DNA of 64,000 nucleotides from Siphonodentalium dalli (Eukaryota; Mollusca; Scaphopoda; Gadilida; Siphonodentaliidae). The stretch's first letter is position 1; each line of letters opens with the position of its first letter. The position numbers and the translations under genes were made by a program. Where the stretch lies: NCBI GenBank assembly GCA_032622095.1, contig CP136069.1, forward strand, positions 4,016,976 to 4,080,975, read 5' to 3'. Of the stretch, positions 31,601 through 46,600 are shown in pieces. The notes under the pieces are model-generated. The model worked only from the letters and a program-made list of their open reading frames with translations. It had not been told where the DNA came from and made no database searches.

Positions 31601-34600
31601 GTTTTAAAATAGTCACATCAATTAAAACTGCAATAAACAGAAAGAATATTATATAATAAGACAGATGTTGTTCTTATACAAATAATAAATATCGCGTGCA
31701 TTGCTTGTTATTGTCACGTTTGTACCATTTGTTATGTAAACAAAAATCAAAAACGTTACCTTACGATTGTTTATAGACAAATACTTGGAACTACTGTATC
31801 ATCCAATGAAAATGTGCTGTGGAATGCATAGATAAAATTATTGGCGCAATCAACAATCGCATTCAAATCACACCAAATTTTATTTTAATCTGTCAGTTCA
31901 AAATGAAGTCAGTGCATTCTCTAATATACAATGTATGCCAACTCGCATATGTAATAGAATGCACTGGCACAGTATCTTTAATGCTGCACCAGTGCAGCTC
32001 CCATCATGAAAGGGTTAACTTACCTGGATTAACACTGAGCGATGCTGTTAACTTACCTGGATTGACACTGAGCGATGGTGTTAAGAGTGATGCCGTTAAC
32101 TTACATGTACTTGGATTGACACTGAGCGATGCTGTTAACTTACTTGTACTTGGATTGACACTGAGCGATGCCGTTAACTTACATGTACTTGGATTGACAC
32201 TGAGATATGCTGCTAACTTACCTGGATTGACACTGAGCGATGGTGTTAACTTACCTGGATTGACACTGAGATATGCTGCTAACTTACCTGGATTGACACT
32301 GAGCGATGGTGTTAACTTACCTGGATTGACACTAAGAGATGCTGTTAACTTACCAGGATAGACACTGAGATATGCTGCTAACTTACCAGGATAGACACTG
32401 AGATATGCTGCTAACTTACCAGGATAGACACTGAGATATGCTGCTAACTTACCAGGATAGACACTGAGATATGCTGCTAACTTACCAGGATAGACACTGA
32501 GATATGCTGCTAACTTACCAGGATAGACACTGAGATATGCTGCTAACTTACCTGGATTGACACTGAGCGATGGTGTTAACTTACCAGGATAGACACTGAG
32601 ATATGCTGCTAACTTACCTGGATTGACACTGAGCGATGGTGTTAACTTACCAGGATAGACACTGAGATATGCTGCTAACTTACCAGGATAGACACTGAGA
32701 TATGCTGCTAACTTACCAGGATTGACACTGAGCGATGCTGTTGCATGTCTGGAGACAATTGGAGTGGAGCTTCTGTAATAATCAGAGCATATTTTGTAAA
32801 AGAACATTTTTCGTGGTGATCCAATTTTTGTCGTGCTCAACTTGGAATTTAAAATCTACTCGAAATATGTTCATCAACAACATATTGGCTGACATGAAAC
32901 TACTCCATGCGGTTGTCTGACATGAAACTACTCCATGAGGTTGTCAATTTTGGATAATATTCAAGCCTTGAAATAGTGTGTCTGTCATTAGCAGAATTGG
33001 GTCACCAGAGGGTGAATTTAGTGATGCTATCCCACATGGTGGGCTAGCATCACCAATTCACCCTCTGGGAATCTTTCTGCGGAGGCCTCAACTGCTATGG
33101 GAGACCTAGGATCAGATTGATGTTACTCAGTTGAAGTTGGTGATGTTCACCCTTTAGTCACCTCAATTATTAATTTTATCTTCTGCAAATTAGGGGATAT
33201 AAGAAACTGTATAAAAGCGAAAAAAGTAATTAAAGCTATTAATGGGTTGCAAATTCAAAATTCTTAAGATTTGGTAACTGAGATAATAAAATAAAATATT
33301 GTCTGAAATAGTCACCATATCTAACAATGCCAACAGTATATTTAATTTCCCAATTGTAACCCCAGATACACTCTCACAGCATTGATTTTTAATATATTTC
33401 CTGCGGGAAACATATATTTAATTTTGAAGGTACTCAATCCGTTCATACGGTCCCCATATCATCAAGATACAACAACAACAACATTTCTTCAAAATACGCT
33501 TTAGTTATCAGAATCGAATAACTCAGGACAAATTTGTGTCCACGGACCGACGGATGACGGACGGACAAGCTGACTCCAGTATACCCCCCCCTAACTTCGT
33601 TGCGGGGGGTATAATTAAATCCTCCCTCCCACACTAATCTGAAATCAAGAGCATCGCATAGGCATGCCAAATAGTGTTGAAACGATTAATCGACTAATCA
33701 AAATCGACGCGATTATTAAATTAGTCGAGTCCGAAATCAGCTAGTCGACTAGTCGGAACACACCCACCACCATTATGCCATCGCGAAAGCAGTGCCATTG
33801 CTGCCGTTACCGAATTACTGGACAATTTAAACAATCAGGCTATCGAAATTATACACAATCACAATTAGCTTGTTAAAGCCTTCTTTGTTGTCACTTTGAT
33901 GCGATAACTGCTTTCAGTACTTGGTGGTCATGCACGAGCGCGAAACCCAATGACCTCAACTCAATGTATTCGTCGGCGCCGCGGCGGCTTACTCTTTGAA
34001 GTTGAGATGGCCGGCTTTGATAATCAACTTCAAAGAATCAGCACCTATCGCAACCGTGTCTATTTCGGCGTGACGGAATTGATCTGAGTGATAACTGGTC
34101 AACGTGTTTGCAGGTGTGCAGGACTAAACTTCAATCAAGTTAGTTGCGAGGTGACATTATTAAGTTTTAAGTTTAATAACAAGTCCAATATATTATAGTT
34201 TATTGAAGCACTATACCCCGCTGGACAAAACAAGTGTCCACTTAACCGCGGTGCGGTTTGCGTTGTCACCGCAGCCGAACTGCAACAACACCGCGGCTCC
34301 ACCGGCTGACTGCCGTTCAGCCGCGGTGTACTTGCCGTTCTTGGAATGATGTTGAAAAACACAAAGAGGGCACCATAACTGAGGCTTGATTGAGGCCATT
34401 GTCTAAATACCGTCCGTCAGACGATCTATTATATGTTTGAGGGTTAATCTGTCTGGTGACAAGGTGTGATAATCTTTTAAGTAGTCAACGTCCCACCAGT
34501 AAACTGTCATAAAATCAAGGTGTCATAATCCATCCTGATTAGAAAAGGCTCCCGCTGATAATTATTAGGCGACACGGAAGTGTGATGTTGCCGACAACAG

Positions 34601-37600
34601 ACTTCATCTAGATTTGGCAGCACGTGTCTTTTTGAGAAATAAGCATTGGAATGTCGTGCACACGTGGCAGCCTCATCATGAGAGAATTGAATCACTATGC
34701 TGTCATTTAAGACTGATTATAAAATAAGGATTGTCGCATCCTACTTTGAACTGTTTGTTTGCCCATGTTGAAATATTTGTTATTGTGATGTTGTTTTCTC
34801 TTGTTAAAATATATATTTTTTTACATTAATTTAAACTATTATTTGGTTTTAATTATATACTGACAACATCCACCCATGTGGACCTCCTTTTGGAATTCAC
34901 TGCCGTCCATTGAATGTATAAAAAACTGTGCCAGAATTGTCTTCAGAATGAACAATAAAGAGCGTTTGTGTGTAATCAGGTATTTTTCTCCCGCGAAGAT
35001 TATATGAACCTAAATATTCAAATCCTTTCAATACCGTGGTTACTTTAAAGACAAAACTGCGACAGCATGCCAATTGACCTTTGATAAAACTTGAAAGGGA
35101 ATATCGAGGAGAAAGTGACATGTCACAATCATGTTAATTCAAACAGTTACGATCATACGATGTAGCAAACAATGTCATTGCTACATTCCTCGCGCCCAGT
35201 TTCTGAATAATGCTGACGTAATAAATTGTAATTCGCGTGCACCTGGCATTTGAGATGTACAGATGTGCGCAAAATTAACGGCGGTTATCAACCTCCCAAT
35301 CGAATGAGGCATGCATGGTTTATACATCCATTGAATAAAAGTGACCACGTGGTTCGTTTTTGTGAATTTGCAATAGATCGGATATGGGAGGGAGATCATG
35401 GGATCATTAGAATTGTGCTAAATTAATCGGCTTTCTGGGAAACACGGCACCAGAGCGCATCGCTTCAACAAAACGGGAATATCTGAGAATGTACTGCCGT
35501 TGCGAAAACAAAAGAATCGTGGGTCTCCGTTTTTTTATTGGCGTATACGGCGCCGCTGTGTATTCCAATGTTTATTTATTTATGAAACTCTATTACAGTA
35601 AGCATGTTTGTTGAGATACTATACTTGTCAATATATGTCATATCTGTCTGGTTTTTAAAATCCAGATTCCTACATAAATTATACCAGTAATAAACGCATG
35701 CATGACGCATTGACCGCGTGGTTGTTTGTGCACGCGAGGTTTTCCCCGAATTATCTGCATTTTCTGATCAGGGCTAGTGGTTTTCAAAACTTGTCAACAT
35801 GAAATTTTTTATTTGAATATGATGACTAAATTCTTATATTTAGGAATGTTGGTAGAGAATACAATAAATGGTGTATTTTCAATAGCTTGTTAATGCATAA
35901 TAAAACGGAAAACATTAAATGAATTGAAAAGCTTACCGTGTGCATTATTCCTTTTGACCTTATACACGTGTCCCATCACAATTCTAAATTTTTTTTCAAC
36001 ACACATTGTTTGTGTAATCTTTATTCAGTCCATCCTCTGGTGGCAAATACCGTGGACTTATAGATCGAGCAAAGTGTAAAATGTCGCGTATTTTCAGTTT
36101 CTGGCAGTTAATTTTTACTTGGCAATGGATTTGCCACATATATGGATCGATAATATTACACTTTTATTTAATATGCTCATTTGATCATATTTTTTTTCAA
36201 AAATAATAGCAACTCTAATAAAAACATGGGAATCATTTTATTTACCAAATCTCGGTTATGGTGTCAAAGCATACCACATTAGAACAAAATATCGGTAAGC
36301 TCCTCCCACAGCCAACCAATTAAAGCAGAGAATAAAATCTCACAAACTAATCCTGGATGATTGACAGGTGTATGTCGACGTGCTAGCATGCACAGGATCG
36401 ACGCATGAAGTTTTTTATATTTGACAACAAAGTTCCATTAAAATCTACCGGTACGTTAGATCGTTGAAACAGTTGAGTTAAATATAAATGTGATTTGCAT
36501 AATGACCTTAAAGCCGATATTATGTACGGATTTAAATTTCCTGTAATTAAAAATACTAACCTTCGTATATTTCTACTAATAAAACATGTTTTAAACTCGA
36601 GAAAAAAAGACGATACAAACCAGGAATCTAACCCCGGTGTACTTGCCGTTCGGCCGCGGTGTACTTGCCGTTCGGCCCCGGTGTACTTGCCGTTCGGCCG
36701 CGGTGTACTTTCCGTTCGACCGCGGTGTACTTGCCGTTCGGCCGCGGTGCTCAGCCGCGGTTCCACAATGTGACACCGCGGCCGAACGGCAAGTACACCG
36801 CGGTGGCATTGGACACTTGTTTTGTCCAGCGGGGTATGTCAGTATACCTTTAAAGTTTATTTGTAAAATTGTGTGATATTTTGTACAACCACCACATGCA
36901 TCAACTGACGCATGGGTGAGCGTATACGATCGCACGTTCTAGATATATTGTATTATAGATATAAATATAAAGCCAACCAGCGGTCGGCCATGCTATGCAT
37001 CGAATAGCGTCGCGTATTTCTAACTAAACTGGCGAGTCACTTCAGAAATCCCACGTCGTTTATGGGCTGTGTTTGTGAAAAATTACAATGTATTTTAGCA
37101 CCTCAAACTTAAATCCTTCGAGGAATTGGGCGGTGACAAAGCTGTTCCCAGAAACGTAATCTGGATGACGCAAATTCCTGGAATCGGGCTAAATATAGAA
37201 CTTACGACATCGCATTGAAATGTACTATTAACATCGCCGGTCTGCGCAGTTTTATTTCTGAAACTGACACGATCGATTGTGTATTCGGGGACTCGCGAGT
37301 AAAATCGTATATATTGCATATATATTTACAATGTACCATGCACGAGAGACAATTATGTACGCGATCAAATCAAACAGTGAAAACACGTGCGTTTTGGCGG
37401 GAAAATGACTGTCCGTGATTAAGCTATGTCATATCGTGACCTTGCAATGAATACAAGGAACAACATTATGTACGCAATGCATGGCCCATTTTTAATATAT
37501 GCGGACTCTATATATACAGGGAACTTTACCACATTCAGTGTCCGATATATGTACATGACATCTGCGAGCATAAAAGGCTTGTACGCACTACAGCTGTTAT

Positions 37601-40600
37601 AACATTTATTTTGTAACTTCATGTACGCCCGTTTGTGAAGTCAATCGGTGACAAACACACTGGGCAAGTTCGAAAACAACGATGTTCGATTGTATGTAAG
37701 AACCGGTACGGCCTCGGTAGACCATACCATATCAATTTTAAAGGAACATTTTTACACAAAACATATAGAATAATGCACCTGTTTCTGATTGTTGCACGCG
37801 CTTGGAACCACTCCGTAATCTGTAGCGTTTCCGCGATTGATCAGGTGTTTGTCACCACCGTTTAGATACATACATCAACTGGATGGTAATTTGATTGTCA
37901 TAAAACATCATATACCTGAGACAAATTAATAACCTATTAACCTTCAGTGATATTAAGCTAAATAATCACGGCAAATAGTGTTAAATCACGTCTTGCTTCG
38001 CGTTCGAATATGCAAAGTTGGTTACTGGTACTCAAAACAAACGGCAAATTATATACGTATATGAGCACAAAACGGTAAGTTTCGGAAGGGTTCCGACTAG
38101 TCGACTAGTAGTCGATTCCCTCTGGCAACTAGTCGATTCCTCAAAACCACTAATCGTTTCAACACTAATGCCAAAATATGCCAATAGTAATTTCAACAAA
38201 GGGCCATAAAATTGAAAGCGGAACCAAAATTCGAACTTGTATTTTGGACAAGTAAACCCATATACCAAATTTCATTCCATTCAGTTTAAACTTATTAAAT
38301 TCATCATTCGGAAATAAAAAATCAAATGGACTGACAGATGGACCAAAAACATATGTCAAAATAACTCACCCTCTCGATGGTTGAGACCCAAAAATAGATG
38401 ACTGGTCCAAGAAATGTTCCGCGCTGCTGGGACTGAGAGGATTGAAGGCAAACGACTGGATGTTTGACGGAGCGGTGAATGTGAAGTCGGCCGGAGCAAA
38501 CGATTCTCCCCTCTTCTTCGTTATTCTTGATGAATCAAACTGTTTCTTCTTTGATGCCGTTTCTGTTGTTTTTGCTTCTGAAACATTTAAAATGTAAAAT
38601 ATTTAGTGACGGAACAGATTAACTAATTATTCAGCCAATATTTGGGGAATTGGAGTCGTCAAATAAAACCGTATATCAGTGATGGTAATAGAGTAATAAT
38701 GATTATCATCATGAAATGCCAGATGTCAGACACTCTACAGTAATGCTCTAAATAATTGACTCCTTAACCACAGCAGAATTATGGGTAACTTTTCAAGATT
38801 TAGTCGGATTTATGGCTTGTTGCCATTCATCGGAAAGTTCTCACCGAGAGATGAATGGCAACAAGCCATATTTCCGACATCAAAGATTGCCGCATGTCTG
38901 CCGCGTTGGCAAAAGACACATTGTCACACTGTCTAGCAGTAACAGGTGTTACGTAATGAGATGAGCACATGCTATACACATGTTCTGCATACTGCTTTCT
39001 TTGTATTTTGTTCACAGCACCGATCAAAACTATTTGTTGTAAAATCAAAAGCCATTCCTCAGACGAAGATGACCTCATGCTGGATTCGAATAATGGATAA
39101 TTTTGTATGCATTGGATAGGGAATAAATACACTGATAATAACTATTAATAATTCAACTGTTTTATTTTTAATTAAACATTTCTTTGATCTTGTTTTGGGG
39201 AAAAGGTTCTGCACTGTTCGTCGCAGCTACTGCCAAAACTCACCTGTGTTCATGGTTGTAGCTCAGAACCCCCCCCCCCCCCAATGACATACCGATGTAT
39301 ATTTCACATTTTGAGGGGAAATATAGTTGATGAGAAAGTTGGGACTTATTGACATAAATCTACGGTAAATTAAAATGCGAGAGGCTGATTACTACTAAAT
39401 ATTCGCCTGACAAAGCGTTACCCAAGATGGTGTATACAACTGTGCACGTGGTCCGTGCTACTGATCATGTCTTATTCAGGCACTAAGTGTAGGATTCCTT
39501 GCAATCTGTTAATCGTCAGTGTCTGTGATTGCTCGTCCTGTGTAAAAAGAAGACTGAGCTAGGTCTGTGGATATATTTTGTGACCAATATAAGTCAAGTT
39601 TGGGGAGGGGAATGAGGACGCTGGACGGCCGGCCTAACGCAGTAGCGGAAACCCTGCGTTACAACCACGTTGCGTTAACAGGAGGTCCGTGTTGATGGTA
39701 AATTCTCAACACGGTTCCAACGCGGTCGAGAGGGACACTTATTATGGGAGGATCTGTACTACAGATCTTGACCATTGTAGTTCTGTTACCTGGTCAGACA
39801 CCAACGTAACTATAATGGTTATATAGAACAGAATGCTGAGCCTACCTTTCATTGATTGATTTCTTGTTCGTCGACCCACTTGTGACGGTGGTGTAGACTT
39901 TATACTAAGCCTACCTTACATTGATTGATTTCTTGTTCGTCGACCCACTCATGACGGTAATGGAGACTTTATACTAAGACTACCTTTTGTTGACTGTTCT
40001 CTTGATTGTCGACCCACTCTTGACGGTGGTGTAGACTTTATACTAAGCCTACCTTTCGTCGATTGATTTCTTGTTCGTCGTGACGGCGGTGGAGACTGTG
40101 GTTTTAGTGGTTGTCTGGCCTTACGTGACGGTGGTGGAGGCTGTGGTTTTACTGGCTGTCTGGTCTTACTCGAACCAGGTTTTGACGCCTGAAAAAGACA
40201 GATTACTAATTTAATAGCAAAAGGGGGGGGGGGGGGGGGGGGGTATTATAAAAGATGTCTTTTTAAATATTTATTCATGGTTCCAGACTATTATTCACAA
40301 ACATGAAACCTTTCTTTACAAAATACTCTTTATTTTTCAAATAATTCACTTAGGAAATGTTCAGATAAAAAGTTTGAAAAACAAGCGACCATAATATCTG
40401 AACATTTCCCACAAATGAATATTAATTGTCTGTACCTCATATTTAATACATCTTTGGCTGGCTGTCGCCTGGTTTTATTTCCTGAACAGCCTCCAAATAA
40501 ATAATGGAAGATTCCAATATATACCTTTATTACTGAGTGGGAGATTCCATTTAGTATAAAAAGGGTTAACATTATTGTTCTGTTCTGTCAGGTAAAAAAA

Positions 40601-43600
40601 AAACCTTGTTTCTGATTTTCCTACTTAATACCTGGAAAAATATTGCATATCTACAAAAACTAAATACAGAAATACAGCTGTGCATACACTAAATGTCTGA
40701 TAATTTGGTGTCACTAAATTCACCCTCTGAGGACCTCATTCTGCAAATGACAGACACAAACAGTGTTGGCACTGGGCCACCAAATCATTGGGCAAAAACT
40801 TGGGCCATTCGCAATATTTTTCGGGCCATTTTCAAAAGTCTTGGGCCATTGGAAATTTCATCAAAGATAAATACCGATGTACAGTAATGCCCTAAATAAT
40901 CGACTCCTTAACCACAGCAGAAGTATGGGAAATTACCCATAATTCTACTGTGGTTAAGGAGTCGATTATTTGGGAAATTACTGTATATGGTAAAACAAAC
41001 TTAACCCTTTGAGTGCCAGGTCCGATTTTTGTATCAACCTATATACCCTGTGCCAATGCATTCTCTTATATATGCGAGTCGACCATAGGTCGCCTCGCAT
41101 ATATAAGAGAATGCATTGGCCTAACAATTTTTCATCATTTGTTATTAATTTTTTTTTACAATTTTAATAATTTTTTTAAAATCTAAAAAAAAAAAGTTTT
41201 TTATTTTTTAATTTTTTAGGGCCGATTTTACAGACCGTAAATTAGGGCCGATGACATCGGCCCCTGGCACTGAAAGGGTTAAATAATTATCCACTATTGA
41301 AGAAATGCTTCCTTCGAACGACAGCCAACGTCTCATACATTATTATATTTCCTTGAACTTTTTAACTCTATCTAACACGACTATATGTTTTGGCGAATGA
41401 CTGAAGTATGTGCACACTGAATTGTGAATATGATCTGCGAAATACAATGCACTGATAACACTTGCAGTAACTCGTCTTCCACACGTGTAGCCACACCACT
41501 GTTCCTTCTGGTCATAACAGATGCTATCTTTTGTTTCCTAATGGACAAAGTCGATGGCTTAAAAATTGTGAAATCCTAAACACACAGTATCCAAGTCTGC
41601 AGCAAACGAGGTGCAAGTTCTTTATTGCCAGATTTAATCTGGATATTATGTTTAATTAGAATGTCGACTATTATGTTTAATTAGAATGTCGACTATTATG
41701 TTTAATTAGAATGTCGACTATTATGTTTATTTAGAATGTCGACTATTGTTTAATTAGAATGTCGACTATTATGTTTAATTAGAATGTCGACTATTATGTT
41801 TAATTAGAATGTCGACTATTATGTTTAATTAGAATGTCGACTATTATGTTTAATTAGAATGTCGACTATTATGTTTATTTAGAATGTTGACTATTGTTTA
41901 ATTAGAATGTCGACTATTATGTTTAATTAGAATGTCGACTATTATGTTTAATTAGAATGTCGACTATTATTTTTAATTAGAATGTCGACTATTATGTTTA
42001 ATTAGAATGTCGACTATTATGTTTAATTTGAATGTAGACTATTATGTTTAATTAGAATGTCGACTATTATGTTTAATAAGAATGTCGACTATTGGCTGTG
42101 CTGTCTCAACAGCATAATCAGAGCTGTTATACAAATTTCCTTGGGCCATTTTTTGGGCCACAGGCACTATTATTCGGGCCATATTGTTTTTTTCGGGCAT
42201 TTGGCCCCAATGGACCCCCCGACAACGTGAACACTGGACACACAAATTGACACAATACTTACAGACGCCTGTGTCACACGAGCTGCTCTCACACCAGATT
42301 CAGTGACCTTTGCTGATTTACTGCTCACATCTGACCTTTCAGTGACCTTTGCCGATTTATTGCTCACATCTGAACGTTGGTCTCCTGAAAAGATTCAGAA
42401 ATAAATGCACATCATTGTTCAAATTCACTCAAAGCAGGTAAATCCAATTTCAGTAATGCTGATTGGTCAGTTGCACAAGGGAGAACAGGTGTAGCTGGCA
42501 TAAAATCAAGCCTTGAAATAGTGTGTCTGTCATTTGCAGAATGAGGTCCCCAGAGGGTGAATTTAGTGATGCTACCCCGCATAGCGGGCTAGCTTCACCA
42601 AATTCACCCTCTGGGGACCTCATTCTGCAAATGACAGGCACACTATTTCAAGGCTTGCATAAAATCATATGATTTTACGCTAGCTAGAGGCCTGCTCACC
42701 AATGAAAACATCTTAACCATTACGCGGTTCTGATCGGAAGTACATGTACATTCGTCCCCAGGGACAATGATATAAACAGCAGGAAATTCAAAGTAGACTT
42801 TAATACGATTGAATCGCACAACCGCTTGATTCAATTAATGTCAGGAAAATTCAAATTATTCAGACAAACCATATTAATTGAAAAAAGTATTTCGAAGCAC
42901 GTCGGTATAATGACACAATTGACAGCAAACATGACGTCGTAATGAGCAACGAGTAGTCTGTGTGAAATAGAATGGGATAAACATGCTGCCTGGTGTGACG
43001 TTTATTAGTGGGTTTTCCCTGATTAAAAATATCTGTTTTGCTGGTAATAATGCATTTTCCATCTTAAAACCCACTGATTAACCCTTTACCCAACAAACCG
43101 GCCAAATAAAGCTGCAACAGCCTAAAATATCTTCGGTCTGTCTCAATAAAACCATACAAATATGGATATCATTGGAACCGGCTCATTGAACACATTGTGA
43201 TGGTTACAGTTATGCCCTGTGCCAATGCATTCTCTTATATATGCGAGTCGACCATAGGTCGCCTCGCATATATAAGAGAATGCATTGGCCTAAAAAAATC
43301 TGTTTTTAACACTTTTTACCATTTTTTCTTAAATTCTTTATTTTTTAACAATTTTATAATTTTTAATGTGTTAAGCCAATGCATTCTCTTATATATGCAA
43401 GGCGACCTATGGTCGACTCGCATATATAAGAGAATGCATTGACACAGGGCCCTTCTGTTGGGTAAAGGGTTAACATTCCAAAATCACATTTCCAACGGCA
43501 TTGCTTATTGATGACTGCTCATACAGCTACATGTATATATAAAGTAATTGACCACGTCTAACGTGGTGTCACCCCGGTAATAATATGGTATTATACCGCA

Positions 43601-46600
43601 TTAACCTCCAACACCGTGGTAAGGTTATCACTTCAGCACTGCAGTTACACCACAATGCATGCGATACCAGATTGATTTTTACGGACAATATACAATATAC
43701 TAAGCAGGCCTGGCGTTTGTTATCACTCCGCATACTCATTTTTCTGCCTGCCTATGACTAAGTCAAGACCTGTTCCATGTGTATATAGGCCGATTGGTTA
43801 AATGTAGCATGCCATGAACGTTACACAACTTTGAAGTTGCCGACATTGTTTCGGCTTAAATTTATAAACTCAACCCATCGCTTGGTGTCAGGCTGCATTG
43901 ATTGGCATTACACATACAGGCGCCTATGCAGTGATTCACCATACATGTATATCTATGGAACTTTTAACCCTTTACCCAACAAACCGGCCAAATAAAGCTT
44001 CAACAGCCTAAATTATCTTCGGTCTGTCTCAATAGAACCATACAAATATGGATATCATTGGAACCGGCTCCTTGACCACATTGTGATAGTTAGTTATGCC
44101 CTGTGCCAATGCATACTCTTATATATGCGAGTCGACCATAGGTCGCCTCGCATATATAAGAGAATGCATTGGCCTAAAAAAAAATCTGTTTTTAACACTT
44201 TTTACCATTTTTTTCTTACATTCTTTAACAATTTTATAATTTTTAATGTGTTAAGCCAATGCATTCTCTTATATATGCGAGGCGACCTATGGTCGACTCG
44301 CATATATAAGAGAATGCATTGGCACAGGGCCGTTCTGTTGGGTAAAGGGTTAACGAGATCCTTGTGGATGTATTATTTTTACAACTTTTGGTGTTAAAAC
44401 CACTAATAGACAGTGGTTTCAAAACCACACAATATGGTAGCTCCACCGCAGTGACCGTCGCGATACCATGGTGGAAAACATATATTACTGTGGTATTACC
44501 ACGTTTTTCAGGTCAATTACAATAAGGGTAGTGGTATACATAATTCATAACTTTGAATATATACTTATCATATCATATTGTTAATGGCGTGAGATATTTT
44601 ATTGAATGCCACATCAATAATCAATTGATGTTATAAGAATTAAACGTAACAAACAAAAAAATAGTAAAATTAAGTGTTTTAGCTAATATTTCATTTGAGA
44701 CAATAACTTGGTGACCCATTAACCCAATGAAATTAATTTTATATTAGCAAACATAATATTGCCTAGGCAAACTGATTTTGCGTCTGTATTTACCTAGGCA
44801 TTGCCGAATACCAAGGCTAATTCACATGACTGACTGTCTGACATTCAAACATTCTCACCTTTCCTGTTAAGGCTGGTACTAACAGCTGACCTGGTTACCC
44901 GTGACGATTTCATCTTTGGAGACTTCGGTTTTGGAGCCTCTCTGATTGGTTTAGCAACTGGTTTAACAGGCTATGAAATGAAAAATTTATCATATCAGGA
45001 CAACTACCCTGCTGGACAAAACAAGTGTCCACTTAACCGCGGTGCAGTTAGCGTTGCCACCGCGGCCGAAATGCAACTACATTGCGGCTCCACCGGCTAA
45101 CTACAGTTGGGCTGCGGTGTACTTGCCATTCGGCCATGGTGTAGTTGCCGCGGTGTACGTTCATTAAACTGAAAAAAGATGATACAAACCCGAAATCTAA
45201 CCACGATGTACATGCCATTCGGCCGCGTTGTAGTTGCCTTTCGGCCATGGTGTACTTGCCGCTCGGCTGCAGTGTACTTGCCGTTCGGCCGCGGTGCTCA
45301 ACTGCAGTTACAAATTCTGACACCGCGACCGAACGGCAAATACACCACGGTGCCAATGGACACTTGTTTTGTCCAGCGGGGTACTAATACAGCCCTTGAA
45401 ATTGTTTTTTTTTCGGCATTGCTGTAGAATGCCACGAAATTCCATATTGGCTCCTACAGCTTTTTCTACAGCATTGCCTTTTGCAGTAATTAACCCTTTA
45501 CCCAACAGAAGGGCCCTGTGCCAATGCATTCTCTTATATATGCGAGTCGACCATAGGTCGCCTCGCATATATAAGAGAATGCATTGGCTTAACACATTAA
45601 AAATTATAAAATTGTTAAAGAATGTAAGAAAAAATGGTAAAAAGTGTTAAAAAAAGATTTTTTTTAGGCCAATGCATTCTCTTATATATGCGAGGCGACC
45701 TATGGTCGACTCGCATATATAAGAGAATGCATTGGCACAGGGCATAACTGTAACTATCACAATGTGGTCAAGGAGCCGATTCCAATGATATCCATATTTG
45801 TATGGTTCTATTGAGACAGACCGAAGATAGTTTAGGCTGTTGAAGCTTTATTTGGCCGGTTTTGGCCGGTTTGTTGGGTAAAGGGTTAATGTTGAGGACT
45901 GCTATTCAGACCTTCACGATGTGATGCGAATCATGATTTTACTATCATGATGTGATGTGCATCACGATGCAAATTCTTGGCAACTGACCAAGGCTGAAAA
46001 TAAGTGGCCTTTACGGTCATTGTTCCACGAAAAATAGCTTACATGTATGTCCAGTGCACTACTGTATCTGTCGGACATTTTGTCCAACGCAAATTTTAAA
46101 ACAATCTGTTTGGGTACGTCCAAGGAGCCACTACTGGCCAAATCAGACATTGAAAGTAAAAATAGTTCGTTTTTAAATAACAGATCAATTCAGAGTGAAT
46201 ATAATTATGTCATTTGTATATTGCAAGTGTATTTATTATTAATGAACATAAAAATTTTGAACTTTTGAAAACAAAAATAACATGGGTTTTTTCCAGGGTG
46301 GAGATTGGACGCTCACTAAAATGTGCATCTCATTCACAAATAATACTAGTAAGTAAAATAGAAATTTAAATACTGTCTCATACAGTAGTACGAGTACGTC
46401 TGAATTTTGACAGGCACCATTTTGAAATGACCAACACCATCCATTAACCCTTTACCCAACAGAACGGCCCTGTGCCAATGCATTCTCTTATATATGCGAG
46501 TCGACCATAGGTCGCCTCGCATATATAAGAGAATGCATTGGCTTAACACATTAAAAATTATAAAATTGTCAAAGAATGTAAAAAAATATTATAAAAATTG